From: an uncultured Ruminococcus sp.
GTDB taxonomy: Bacteria > Bacillota > Clostridia > Lachnospirales > Lachnospiraceae
NCBI GenBank assembly: GCA_900066355.1
Contig: FMEL01000017.1
Location: forward strand, 12,980-76,979
DNA length: 64,000 nucleotides
Direction: 5' to 3'
The position numbers and the translations under genes are program-made. The notes under the pieces are model-generated. The model was not told where the DNA came from. It saw only the letters and a list, made by a program, of their open reading frames with translations, and did no database searches. Positions 52,767-62,257 of the stretch are shown here, piece by piece (the first letter of the stretch is position 1; every line of letters begins with the position of its first letter).

Positions 52767-55244
52767 ATGAAAAAAATATCTTTAAACAAGAATTGGCAGT
52801 TTGCCAAAGGAACCATAACAATGATGGAGTTAATGATGGGAGACGCAGGAAATATAGAAAATATTGATTTGCCCCATGATGCCATGATTTATCAGGAAAG
52901 AACTCCGGCAACTGCGAATGCACATCAGACAGGATTTTATCCGGGCGGTGAATATACATACATGAAAAAGTGGGAGATTCCGGAAGCGTGGAGGGGATGT
53001 ACAGTTGTTTTGGAATTTGAAGGTGTTGCAGATACCTGCCGTATTTATATGAACGGGGATCTTGTAACAGAGCATGTGAATCCATATACAGGTATTTTTG
53101 CAGACGTCAGCGGTTATCTGAAGTATGGCCAGGAAAATGAACTGAAAGTAGAAGTATGCAGTATAGAGCAGTCCAGCCGCTGGTATAGTGGTGCGGGGTT
53201 ATACCGTTCTGTGTATGCATGGGTGGGAAAGACTGTGCATATTCCTGCCCAGGGGGTGCGTGTTACAACAAGAGAAGCTGACTGTGAGGCGGCAGTCGTG
53301 GAAGTAGAGGTTCCAATCTGTAATCGGGGAATGGTTTCCGAAACGGTACAGGTGGAAATTACATTGACCGGACCGAATGGGGCAGAAGCAGCCGCAGAGC
53401 ACATACCGGTAACTGTTTTTGGAGAAAGCACGCAGATGTGCTGTCAGTGTTTGCTTGTAGAGCATCCTGCATTGTGGAGTGATGAAACACCAAATCTATA
53501 CTCCTGCCGGATTACAATTTCTGAGGATGAAAATCCGATAGACAGTGTAAATATTTCAACAGGAATCCGTACACTTCGGCTGAATGCAAAACATGGTCTG
53601 TTGGTGAACGGTAAACCAACGAAACTGAGGGGGACTTGTATTCACCATGATAATGGGATTATCGGAGCGGCAACATTTCCAGATGCGGAGTATCGGCGTT
53701 GCCGCCAGATGAAGGAAGCCGGATTTAACGCTCTTCGAAGTGCACATCATCCGATGAGTAAGGCAATGCTGGATGCCTGTGATAAGCTGGGCGTGTTGGT
53801 GATGGATGAACTGAGTGATATGTGGACTCGGACAAAGAATCCCCATGACTATGCAAATTATTTTCCGACACATTGGAAGCAGGATGTGTGGGACATGGTG
53901 GAAAAAGACTATAATCATCCATGCGTGATTTTGTACTCGACCGGAAATGAGATTCCGGAGGCGGGCACTCAAAAAGGGGCAGAATGGAATCGGAGGATTC
54001 ATGCAGAAATGAAACGGCTGGATGCCACACGCTATACGACGAACGGAATCAATGGTCTGATGGCAGGAAATGACCGAATGGGCGAAATTATGTGCCAGGC
54101 TACAGGGATGACTCCGGAGCAGCTTGAAGCGATGCAGCAGCCGGATGAGCAGAAGCGTGGAGGCGCAGATGAAATCAATGGGATGGCTGAGGTTATGGTG
54201 GGACCGCTGGCAGATGCGATTGCCACCAGTCCGATTCTGGAAGAAATGATAGGAGAATTTGCTGCGGCAAATGACATTGCCGGATATAATTATCTGACGG
54301 CATTACATGAAGAAGATCACATACGTCATCCGAATCGGGTTGTGCTTGGCACAGAGACTTTTCCGGCGGACATTGTTCATTTGTGGGATATCGTAAAGCG
54401 CAATCCACATGTGTTAGGAGACTTTACATGGACCGGATATGATTATCTGGGAGAGGCCGGATGCGGTATATTCCATTATAATGGAGGAGTGAATTTTTCA
54501 GCGCATTGGCCGGACAGACTGGCAGGTATCGGTGACATTGATATTCTTGGTGATCGTAAACCAATCAGTTATCTACGGCAGGCAGTATTTGGAATTGGCC
54601 ATGCACCATCTATCGGTGTACTTCGGATGGATAAGGCAGGAATTGAAGTCGGAAAAACACCGTGGATGTGGAAGGATAACCTTGCAAGCTGGACATGGCC
54701 GGGATATGAAGGGGAAACAGCAAGTGTGGATGTTTATGCCAATGCAGATGAGGCAGAACTGTTCTTGAATGGGGAAAGTCTGGGACGAAAGTCGATTGGC
54801 GGAGTATATGTTGTGACGTATGAGGTACCTTATCATCCGGGAAAGCTAGAGGCAGTCAGTTATCTGAACGGAGTGGAGGCAGGCCGGGCTGTCTTACAGA
54901 CAGCAGGGAAAGCGGTGAAGCTTAAGGTTGAAGCCGACCGGAATGAACTTCCTGCTGACGGAGAAAGTCTTACTTTCGTAAAAATCAGACTGGAAGACGC
55001 AGCAGGAAATTTCAATCGTCGGGAAAGTGCAGCAGTTACAATTAAAGTAGAGGGATGTGCTGCATTGCAGGGATTCGGAAGTGCAGACCCGAGCTGCGAA
55101 GGAAGTTACCAGTCTCATACATGGAATACCTATGACGGCAGTGTAATGGCAGTAATCCGGGCTGCAAAATGTTCGGGGAAGGCAGTCGTAACCATTTCAG
55201 CGGTAAATTTTGCAGAAGAAAAACTCGTTCTGAACATCAAATAG
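52767..55244 (+). CDS. GH2 beta-galactosidase-type enzyme
   Basis: 825 residues: N-terminal sugar-binding domain (LNKNWQFAKG, GFYPGGEYTYMKKWEIP, YMNGDLVTEHVNPYTGI), immunoglobulin-like domain (~175-270), catalytic barrel with acid/base Glu395 (STGNEIPEAG) and nucleophile Glu530 (VLGTETFPAD), then DUF4982-like and C-terminal beta domains (VDVYANADEAELFLNGESLG). No signal peptide. Beta-galactosidase is the commonest activity for this layout; other beta-glycosides are possible. RBS AGGGAGG. Monocistronic or leading toward the AraC gene, which is convergent. Confidence 0.92.
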   Translation: MKKISLNKNWQFAKGTITMMELMMGDAGNIENIDLPHDAMIYQERTPATANAHQTGFYPGGEYTYMKKWEIPEAWRGCTVVLEFEGVADTCRIYMNGDLVTEHVNPYTGIFADVSGYLKYGQENELKVEVCSIEQSSRWYSGAGLYRSVYAWVGKTVHIPAQGVRVTTREADCEAAVVEVEVPICNRGMVSETVQVEITLTGPNGAEAAAEHIPVTVFGESTQMCCQCLLVEHPALWSDETPNLYSCRITISEDENPIDSVNISTGIRTLRLNAKHGLLVNGKPTKLRGTCIHHDNGIIGAATFPDAEYRRCRQMKEAGFNALRSAHHPMSKAMLDACDKLGVLVMDELSDMWTRTKNPHDYANYFPTHWKQDVWDMVEKDYNHPCVILYSTGNEIPEAGTQKGAEWNRRIHAEMKRLDATRYTTNGINGLMAGNDRMGEIMCQATGMTPEQLEAMQQPDEQKRGGADEINGMAEVMVGPLADAIATSPILEEMIGEFAAANDIAGYNYLTALHEEDHIRHPNRVVLGTETFPADIVHLWDIVKRNPHVLGDFTWTGYDYLGEAGCGIFHYNGGVNFSAHWPDRLAGIGDIDILGDRKPISYLRQAVFGIGHAPSIGVLRMDKAGIEVGKTPWMWKDNLASWTWPGYEGETASVDVYANADEAELFLNGESLGRKSIGGVYVVTYEVPYHPGKLEAVSYLNGVEAGRAVLQTAGKAVKLKVEADRNELPADGESLTFVKIRLEDAAGNFNRRESAAVTIKVEGCAALQGFGSADPSCEGSYQSHTWNTYDGSVMAVIRAAKCSGKAVVTISAVNFAEEKLVLNIK

Positions 55245-55265
55245 AAAGATGCCCCGCCTGATATA

Positions 55266-56465
55266 TTAGTAGATTTTGTGGGTCTGATTCCGATACTGTG
55301 TCGGAGTCAGACCATATTTTTTCTTAAATACAGTCTGAAAGTAAGACTGACTGGAAAAACAAAGATAGTTACTGATTTCGCTTAATGTCTTATCCGAATA
55401 TGTCAGGAGACTTTTTGCCTCTTCCAGCTTACACCGCATAATGAAGCTGCAGACATCGAAGCCGAGCTCTTTTTTGAACTTGTTTGTCAAATAAGAGCGG
55501 CTTCTTCCGATATGCTCAGCTACATCGCCAACCTGAATGGATTCGTTGATGTGGTGAGTAATAAACTGAATACACTCAAATATTTCCAGAGACATTCCCT
55601 GAGGAATTTTATTTTGCGAAACCCGTTCCGTAAAATCAATCAGCATAGAATAAGACAAGGTTTCAATGTGGGAAATATTCTGCAGCTTTTCACATTCACG
55701 GATATATACATCGGCAAGCTGGTAAGCCTGTTCCATATCCATTCCTCCGGCAATGGCACTTCTTGTAACAATTGCAACAGTTGTAATGAAAACATTCTTT
55801 TCCTGCCGGAGGGAGTTGTCAGCCATAAGACCACCCGATAATTCGGAGGGGGTGTTTAACAATGTTTTCATTTTTTCGACGTCTCCATTTTGAATATACT
55901 GCAGAAGTTTCTGTTCAAACTGGTAGGTATTATGAAAATGCTGTTCTTCCTTTGCATTCATCACCTGATTGGAATGTACATTGGAAAACTCGCTGATGCT
56001 GCTTGTGTTTTCCAGATTAAAATGCTGTCCAACAGAAATATATTCATCGTTGAAACACAGGTGAAGCCAGGCAAGTGTCTGGAGAAACTGGTTAAAGGAA
56101 ATCTGAGGAATATTGACCAGAAATTGGAGTATATCCGGTTTGTGTTCCTGACTGATTGCCCATTCCTGCATGAAAGTGCGAAGTGTAAGATCTGAAATAG
56201 GTGTGCTGAATACAGGGCCAATGATGATTACGCAATCAGCATGCTCCGGCTTTATATAACCATAATAGCCGAAGGACTGCGAGATAAAATAGTCCGGGTT
56301 TTTTGTGAAATGTCGGAAACCGGACAGGATGCCTTTAAAAACAGACGGATCTTCCAAAATCGAAGGAAAGGAACAGTCATTGTCGGGTGAAGCGTGGTAA
56401 TAGCCAATCGGTATGGAGGTTGATGCATAAAATAATTCACAAAATGCCTTTAAATCAGTAATCAT
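55266..56465 (-). CDS. AraC-family regulator, probable controller of the glycoside genes
   Basis: 399 residues: a long N-terminal sensing part and a C-terminal AraC domain with helix-turn-helices VGDVAEHIGRSRSYLTNKFKKELG and LSEISNYLCFSSQSYFQTVFKKKYG, ending TPTQYRNQTH. Divergent from the domain-swapped GH3 gene, whose promoter region holds direct ATTGTAAT repeats 13 bases apart. It most likely activates the GH genes in response to a sugar. RBS TGGAGGAGTCTTCC on this strand. Confidence 0.87.
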   Translation of the reverse strand: MITDLKAFCELFYASTSIPIGYYHASPDNDCSFPSILEDPSVFKGILSGFRHFTKNPDYFISQSFGYYGYIKPEHADCVIIIGPVFSTPISDLTLRTFMQEWAISQEHKPDILQFLVNIPQISFNQFLQTLAWLHLCFNDEYISVGQHFNLENTSSISEFSNVHSNQVMNAKEEQHFHNTYQFEQKLLQYIQNGDVEKMKTLLNTPSELSGGLMADNSLRQEKNVFITTVAIVTRSAIAGGMDMEQAYQLADVYIRECEKLQNISHIETLSYSMLIDFTERVSQNKIPQGMSLEIFECIQFITHHINESIQVGDVAEHIGRSRSYLTNKFKKELGFDVCSFIMRCKLEEAKSLLTYSDKTLSEISNYLCFSSQSYFQTVFKKKYGLTPTQYRNQTHKIY

Positions 56466-56581
56466 GGAAGACTCCTCCAGGTAAAACCGTACTTTTAAAC
56501 TCTCTTTGAAATGGATGTAATACTAATTATAAGGTGTTCTATTTATAAAAACAAGGACAAAATTGAAATATTGTAATCAAT

Positions 56582-56601
56582 ATTGTAATACAAAAATTAT
56601 A
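56582..56601. promoter_or_regulatory. Shared motif upstream of the domain-swapped GH3 gene
   Basis: ATTGTAATACAAAAATTATA repeats the motif at 52663 ahead of GH2. Just upstream, TTGTAAT occurs at 56571 and 56584, a 13-base spacing. Candidate AraC-type binding sites. Confidence 0.45.
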
Positions 56602-56629
56602 TGGTTTGATATTTTATTTTATAGATAAC

Positions 56630-56660
56630 TCGTAACTGTGAGGGTACTGAACAGTTACGA
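56630..56660 (+). repeat. Left copy of an inverted 31-bp repeat flanking a GH3 gene
   Basis: TCGTAACTGT (arm), 11-base centre GAGGGTACTGA, ACAGTTACGA (arm): the copy is itself a hairpin. Its reverse complement recurs at 59330-59360 (29 of 31 bases). GATAACTC occurs on both sides of this left copy (56624 and 56659). Confidence 0.8.
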
Positions 56661-56695
56661 TAACTCAATGAAAGTATTTAAAAGGAGAACTCAAC

Positions 56696-59335
56696 ATGGG
56701 AATGGAAGATTTTTGGGAACAGCTTCCGACAGGAAAAGAAGATAAACCATTGCTTTTTGAAATGGGACCGCTGGAGTACGATTTTCATGATATTGACGGA
56801 TTGTATTTTATGCTGGATCGTCGACTATCCGGCTGTCTGCTTATGATGTGGGCAAAGCCGATGAATCCGGATATTCAGGGAACCGTCACCTTAGATAGCA
56901 GGGTGGTATCCGGCTGTATCAACCAATATATGGAAGTTATGGGAAATATGTGGGTGCTTGGAATTCCGCTTCGGGGACTTGTGACAGAGTACGGTCGGGA
57001 ATATCAACTTCACGTGGAAGGTTTTGTGGACATGGATGGGAATGAGATGAATCCGCAGGATTTTACGGTCAGAGGTGTGGAAAAAGTGAAACCGAAGCCG
57101 GAAGATGCAGCACATGAACAGATTGCACTGGAAGCCGCCAGGGAGGGAATCGTTCTTTTGAAAAATGAGGCGGAAGTTCTTCCACTGAAGAAGGGAACGG
57201 TATTGAATCTGTTTGGCAGAGGTATTCACGAATTTCGTATCGGAGCAGTGGGGGCAGGCAAAATCAATCCTCGCTACAGTGTTAATTTTGTGGAGGCTGT
57301 CAGGGAAGGAGAAGCTTATTCACTGAATGAAGAACTGGTTGAATTTTACGGCTGTGACAGGGATGAGATACCGGAGGACGAGATGTTGATGCGTGCAAAG
57401 AAATTGTCCGATACGGCAATCGTGTTCCTGACACGTGCAGCAGGAGAAAACCAGGATGCTTCCACGGCGAAAGGGGAATACTATCTGAGCGAGGCTGAAG
57501 AAGCACTTATTGCAAAAGTAACGGATACATTTGCAAAGACAATTGTGGTTTTAAATGTCGGATATCCGATTGATGTGACATTTGCAGAAAAGTATGCAGT
57601 TGCAGGACTTATATATTCGGGATTTGGTGGAATGCTTGCAGGACCGGCACTTTCGGATATCCTGAGCGGGGCTGTAAATCCGTCAGGGAAGCTGCCGGAT
57701 ACATGGGCAAAGGATTATTTTGATATTCCGTCGTCGAAAAATTTCTATGACTGTGTAGATAAAACACGTCTGACAGCAGATGAAAATATATATGTGGATA
57801 CTTGTTACGAGGAAGACATTTATGTGGGATATCGTTATTTTACAACATTCAGGAAAAAAGTGGCGTATCCGTTTGGCTACGGATTAAGTTATACAGAGTT
57901 TTGTATCAGGCAGGAGAATATTCGATTTGACGGGGAAGTACTGGAACTGGATGTATATGTGAAGAATGTCGGGGAAAAAGCCGGAAAAGAAGTTGTTCAG
58001 GTTTATGTAGGCAAACCGGAATCAGAACTGGAGCAGCCGGAAAAAGAACTGGTATTCTTTGAAAAAACAAAGGAACTGCTTCCGGGAGAGGAACAGAAGA
58101 TTCCTGTTCATGTTCCGGTGAAAGTATTGACTTCATATTCGGAAGAAAAAGCGGCGTATATTTTATCAAAAGGATATTACCGTATTTATGTGGGAAACAG
58201 TATTGAAGCAGCGGAATGCGGCGGATTCGACGAAGAAGAAACAAGAATAATCAAACAGGTAACCAATCTGCTTTGCTGCGATTACAAATTTACAAGATTA
58301 TCCAAAACAAATCCGGATGATACATGGCCGACAGGAGCGCATTCCGGAGTGGTCAAAAATAAGTTGACATTTTTGCCTTATGAGAAGAGGAAACATTATC
58401 CTGCAAAGTTTGATATGGAGAAACCGGAAGAGAAGGTAACATTTGATGCTGTAAGAAAAAATCCGTCACGTGCGGCTGAGTTTGTGGCACAGATGTCACC
58501 GGAGGAACTTGCCCGCATCAGCATCTGTGCCTCGGCAGGGTGGGGAATGGAAGGTATCGGTGAGGCAGGTCGTGTATTTCAGACAGAAGGATATGATTTG
58601 CCGGACTTTCCGGTGAGCGATGGAAACAGCGGAGTCAATCTGAACATCAAAAATATTGGAATGCCGTCAGGCGTTACAATCTGTGCTTCGTTCAATAAAG
58701 AATTATCGGAAGCAATCGGGTGTGTAATCGGGGAAGAAGCGAAGGCATTGGGCATGCCGCTGGTTCTTGCACCAGCATTTAATATTCACAGAAATCCGCT
58801 AAATGGACGACAGCCGGAATATTTTTCGGAAGATCCGTATTTGTCCGGTGTCATGGCCGGATTTTATGCAAAAGGATTGGAAGGAGCCGGGATCGGAAGC
58901 TGCTATAAACATTTTATCGGGAACAACTGTGAATCTTCCAGAAAGCGAAATCAGAGTCTGATTTCCGAACGTGCAATCCGGGAAATTTATTTCCGAACTT
59001 TTGAATATGCGATGGATGTTCATATGCCAGCCAGCTTTATGACGGCGTATAATGCGGTAAACGGCTGCCCGACAGCAGCGGATGAAGAACTTCTACAGGG
59101 GCTTCTCAGAGAAGAAAATGGGTTTGCCGGTTTTGTAATGACGGATTGGACAACCTATGACAGTGTAGATGTGGCAGCAATGGTACAGGCGGGAAACTGC
59201 TGGATTACGCCGGGCTCTAATGATGATACATATACCGGTCAGATAAAGAAAGGATTGGAGAACGGTACCATAGACATGGCAAGACTTCAGGAGAATGTTA
59301 CCGCTCTGATTCGTACAATGGCAAAATTTTCGTAA
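56696..59335 (+). CDS. Domain-swapped GH3 glycosidase (C-terminal domains first)
   Basis: 879 residues with reversed order. Residues ~135-380 are the alpha/beta sandwich (AAREGIVLLKNEAEVLPL, YSGFGGMLAGPALSDILSG, PSGKLPDTWA), ~400-520 the FnIII-like domain (YPFGYGLSYTEF, DVYVKNVGEKAGKEVVQVYV), and only at ~605-879 comes the catalytic barrel (VSDGNSGVN, FNIHRNPLNGRQPEYFSEDP, CYKHFIGNN, nucleophile Asp817 in FVMTDW). Circularly permuted GH3 enzymes are known in ruminal and gut Firmicutes. No signal peptide. RBS AAAAGGAGAA. The stop codon lies inside the right-hand inverted repeat. Confidence 0.9.
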   Translation: MGMEDFWEQLPTGKEDKPLLFEMGPLEYDFHDIDGLYFMLDRRLSGCLLMMWAKPMNPDIQGTVTLDSRVVSGCINQYMEVMGNMWVLGIPLRGLVTEYGREYQLHVEGFVDMDGNEMNPQDFTVRGVEKVKPKPEDAAHEQIALEAAREGIVLLKNEAEVLPLKKGTVLNLFGRGIHEFRIGAVGAGKINPRYSVNFVEAVREGEAYSLNEELVEFYGCDRDEIPEDEMLMRAKKLSDTAIVFLTRAAGENQDASTAKGEYYLSEAEEALIAKVTDTFAKTIVVLNVGYPIDVTFAEKYAVAGLIYSGFGGMLAGPALSDILSGAVNPSGKLPDTWAKDYFDIPSSKNFYDCVDKTRLTADENIYVDTCYEEDIYVGYRYFTTFRKKVAYPFGYGLSYTEFCIRQENIRFDGEVLELDVYVKNVGEKAGKEVVQVYVGKPESELEQPEKELVFFEKTKELLPGEEQKIPVHVPVKVLTSYSEEKAAYILSKGYYRIYVGNSIEAAECGGFDEEETRIIKQVTNLLCCDYKFTRLSKTNPDDTWPTGAHSGVVKNKLTFLPYEKRKHYPAKFDMEKPEEKVTFDAVRKNPSRAAEFVAQMSPEELARISICASAGWGMEGIGEAGRVFQTEGYDLPDFPVSDGNSGVNLNIKNIGMPSGVTICASFNKELSEAIGCVIGEEAKALGMPLVLAPAFNIHRNPLNGRQPEYFSEDPYLSGVMAGFYAKGLEGAGIGSCYKHFIGNNCESSRKRNQSLISERAIREIYFRTFEYAMDVHMPASFMTAYNAVNGCPTAADEELLQGLLREENGFAGFVMTDWTTYDSVDVAAMVQAGNCWITPGSNDDTYTGQIKKGLENGTIDMARLQENVTALIRTMAKFS

Positions 59336-59360
59336 CTGTTCAGTACCCTCACAGTTACAA
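59330..59360 (-). repeat. Right copy of the inverted 31-bp repeat
   Basis: TCGTAACTGT, centre TCAGTACCCTC, ACAGTTACAA: reverse complement of the copy at 56630, differing at the last two bases. The TAA stop of the GH3 gene is part of it (TCGTAA). It can form a hairpin and might act as a terminator, though no T run follows. Confidence 0.8.
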
Positions 59361-59406
59361 ATTTTCATAGAATAGAAAGAATCAGAAAAACAAAAAGAGA
59401 GAGGAA

Positions 59407-62160
59407 ATGCATATGATTCGTGATTTGACAATAGAATACAGAAAAAATCCGATAGGAATCGATGAGAAACCACGTTTCTCATGGAAGTTGGAGAGTGAAA
59501 AGCAGGATGTTGTGCAGACAAACTACCAGATTCAGGTTGTCAGCGGAGGCCGGCTTATGTGGGACAGCGGCCGGGTGAAAAGCGACCAATCCGTTCTGGT
59601 GCCATATAAGGGTGCTGCATTGAAAGAGATGACTGTTTATCAGGTGCAGGTCAGTGTATGGGATAATTACGGAGAGCTGGGACAGGTGACAGGAAACTTT
59701 GAAACCGGTTTGATGAGAGAAGAAAACTGGAATGCAAAATGGATTACCCATACACTTCCGGCTGAAGAGACTGCATGTCCGGTATTTGTCCGCAGCTTTT
59801 CTCTGGACAGACCAGTGAAGAGAGCAAGGCTGTATGCGACTGCCTGTGGTGTATATGAGGCATTTATTAACGGAAGGAAAACAGGAGACTTGTTCCTGGC
59901 TCCGGGCTGGACATCTTATCATCACCGACTGCAGTATCAGACTTATGATATTACGGAACTCCTGGAAAAAGATAATGAGATTACGGTTACTGTAGGAAAC
60001 GGGTGGTATAAGGGAGAACTCGGGTTTGATGCAAGACCAAATCTTTACGGCGACAGAACGGCTTTGCTGGCAATGGTGCGTATCGAGTACGAAGACGGGG
60101 AAATTATCTGCATCGGCACTGATACGGACTGGCATGTGGAAACAGGAGAAATTCTGTTTTCCGAGATTTATCACGGTGAGATACAGGATTATACAAAAGA
60201 AAGAAGGCAGGTAGGAAAGGCAGTTCTGTTTGAACATACGGATGATATCGGGCAGATTGTGGCGCAGGAATCCGAGCCGGTCCGGGTAACGAAACGGTTT
60301 GATGTAAAGGAAAGGATCGTGACTCCAAAAGGAGAATTGGTGTTTGATTTCGGACAGAATATGGCAGGACTGGTAGAAATACGACTTCCAAAACTTATTG
60401 GAGACAGATTAGTTATTCGATATGCAGAAACACTGGATAAAGATGGAAACTTCTATACAGAGAATCTGCGGACGGCAAGATGTACAGATACATTCGTATA
60501 CGGAGAAAAGCAGGTGGGAATGCTTGTGATGCCGCACTTCACTTTCCACGGATTCCGTTATATTTGTGTGGAAGGCGCAGGAACGGAAACAGAGGCATCG
60601 GATTTTACGGCATGTGCAATGCACACAGACATGCAGCCGACAGGAACATTCACATCCGACAACACGTTGGTTAACCAACTGCAGAGTAATATACAGTGGG
60701 GACAGAGAGGCAACTTCCTCGATGTTCCGACAGACTGCCCACAGAGAGATGAACGGTTGGGCTGGACCGGAGATGCACAGGTATTCTGTGGCACAGCCTC
60801 CTATAATTTCCACACGGCATTATTTTTCCGAAAATGGCTGCGGGATATGGCAGCAGAGACCACTCCGGAGTGGGGCGTACCTCATGTTGTTCCGAATATT
60901 CTCGGAAATCAGGCGGGAGCAGCGGCATGGAGCGATGCTGCGACAATCATTCCGTGGACGATTTATAAGGTTTACGGGGATAAAGAGATGCTTGCGGAGC
61001 AATTCCCGATGATGAAGAACTGGGTGGATTATATACATGCGAGAGTCTCGAAAAACGGATTGTGGCAGAGTGGATTCCAGTATGGAGACTGGCTGGCGCT
61101 GGACATAGAATCCGGAAGCACCGACCGGACAGGCGGAACGGACAAATATCTGGTGGCAAATGCTTATTACGCATATTCGACCAGGATTGTGCGGGATGCT
61201 GCGGATGCATTGGGGTATGCAGAGGAAGTAAAAGCATACGGTGACTTATATGAAAAAATAGTAGAAGCCATTCATGTGGAATACGTGACAAGAAGCGGAC
61301 GAATGGTCAGTGAGACACAGACAGCCTGTGTGCTGATGCTGTACTTTGACTTGATAAAACCGGAATTTCGTAATCGGATTTTGGAGACATTGGAGTTAAA
61401 TATCGGGGCACACCATAATCATCTGACGACAGGTTTTGTGGGTACACCGTATCTGTGTCATTGTTTGTCAGAAAACGGTCTTCACGGGTTGGCGGATGAA
61501 ATCTTTATGAAAGAGGATTTTCCGGGCTGGCTCTATGCAGTAAAGAAAGGCGCAACGACAATCTGGGAGCGTTGGAATTCCATTCTGCCAAATGGGGATT
61601 TTGACGAATCAGGTATGAACTCCCTGAACCATTATGCGTACGGTTCGATTGGAAGCTGGTTGTACGAAAAAGTTGCAGGAATACGCTGTATGGAACCGGG
61701 ATATAAGAAAATACGGATTCAGCCGACGCTGACAAAGGGAATGACAGAGGTGTCCGCAGCTTATGAATCCATATATGGAACAATCGTAAGTGCATGGAGC
61801 TGTAGAGAAGGAAAAATCTGTGTGGATGTGCAGATTCCGGTGAATACAACGGCTGTTATCCAGCTTCCGGAGAAAGAAGCGGAATTTACGGTTGGTTCCG
61901 GCAGATATCATTACGAGTACAAAACGGATACAAATCTGAAATTCGAGAAATATTCGTTGGAGTCAACACTCGGAGAGTTGGTCGCCGAAGAACTTGGCCG
62001 CAATATGTTTGAAGAAATGATGCCGGGAATGCTGGAAGACCCGCTGATTCAGTTTGCATTGTCCATGACCATATCCGATCTGCTTGTGCAAGATGCGCAG
62101 GCAAAGCCAATGTATCTGGCAGTCATTGATGCGCTGAACGCTACAAATTCAAAATTATAA
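59407..62160 (+). CDS. GH78 alpha-L-rhamnosidase
   Basis: 917 residues. Typical domains: FnIII-like start (NPIGIDEKPRFSWKLES), Bac_rhamnosid_N (ARLYATACGVYEAFINGRKTGD), concanavalin-like domain (LVFDFGQNMAGLVEIRLP), the six-hairpin catalytic domain with TDCPQRDERLGWTGDAQVF, GDWLALDIESGSTD and TTIWERWNSILPNG, and a C-terminal beta domain. It removes terminal rhamnose from plant glycosides or polysaccharides. No signal peptide. An extra helical tail of ~60 residues (STLGELVAEELG onward) resembles the tail of the GH3 enzyme at 48256. RBS GAGAGGAAA. Confidence 0.93.
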   Translation: MHMIRDLTIEYRKNPIGIDEKPRFSWKLESEKQDVVQTNYQIQVVSGGRLMWDSGRVKSDQSVLVPYKGAALKEMTVYQVQVSVWDNYGELGQVTGNFETGLMREENWNAKWITHTLPAEETACPVFVRSFSLDRPVKRARLYATACGVYEAFINGRKTGDLFLAPGWTSYHHRLQYQTYDITELLEKDNEITVTVGNGWYKGELGFDARPNLYGDRTALLAMVRIEYEDGEIICIGTDTDWHVETGEILFSEIYHGEIQDYTKERRQVGKAVLFEHTDDIGQIVAQESEPVRVTKRFDVKERIVTPKGELVFDFGQNMAGLVEIRLPKLIGDRLVIRYAETLDKDGNFYTENLRTARCTDTFVYGEKQVGMLVMPHFTFHGFRYICVEGAGTETEASDFTACAMHTDMQPTGTFTSDNTLVNQLQSNIQWGQRGNFLDVPTDCPQRDERLGWTGDAQVFCGTASYNFHTALFFRKWLRDMAAETTPEWGVPHVVPNILGNQAGAAAWSDAATIIPWTIYKVYGDKEMLAEQFPMMKNWVDYIHARVSKNGLWQSGFQYGDWLALDIESGSTDRTGGTDKYLVANAYYAYSTRIVRDAADALGYAEEVKAYGDLYEKIVEAIHVEYVTRSGRMVSETQTACVLMLYFDLIKPEFRNRILETLELNIGAHHNHLTTGFVGTPYLCHCLSENGLHGLADEIFMKEDFPGWLYAVKKGATTIWERWNSILPNGDFDESGMNSLNHYAYGSIGSWLYEKVAGIRCMEPGYKKIRIQPTLTKGMTEVSAAYESIYGTIVSAWSCREGKICVDVQIPVNTTAVIQLPEKEAEFTVGSGRYHYEYKTDTNLKFEKYSLESTLGELVAEELGRNMFEEMMPGMLEDPLIQFALSMTISDLLVQDAQAKPMYLAVIDALNATNSKL

Positions 62161-62257
62161 AAATTAAGCTAAAATTAAAATACAGACAAATAGGAATGTG
62201 ATATTTTAAGCTTACAAGATATCAAGGAAATGTGATACGAAATGAAGGAGGGACACA

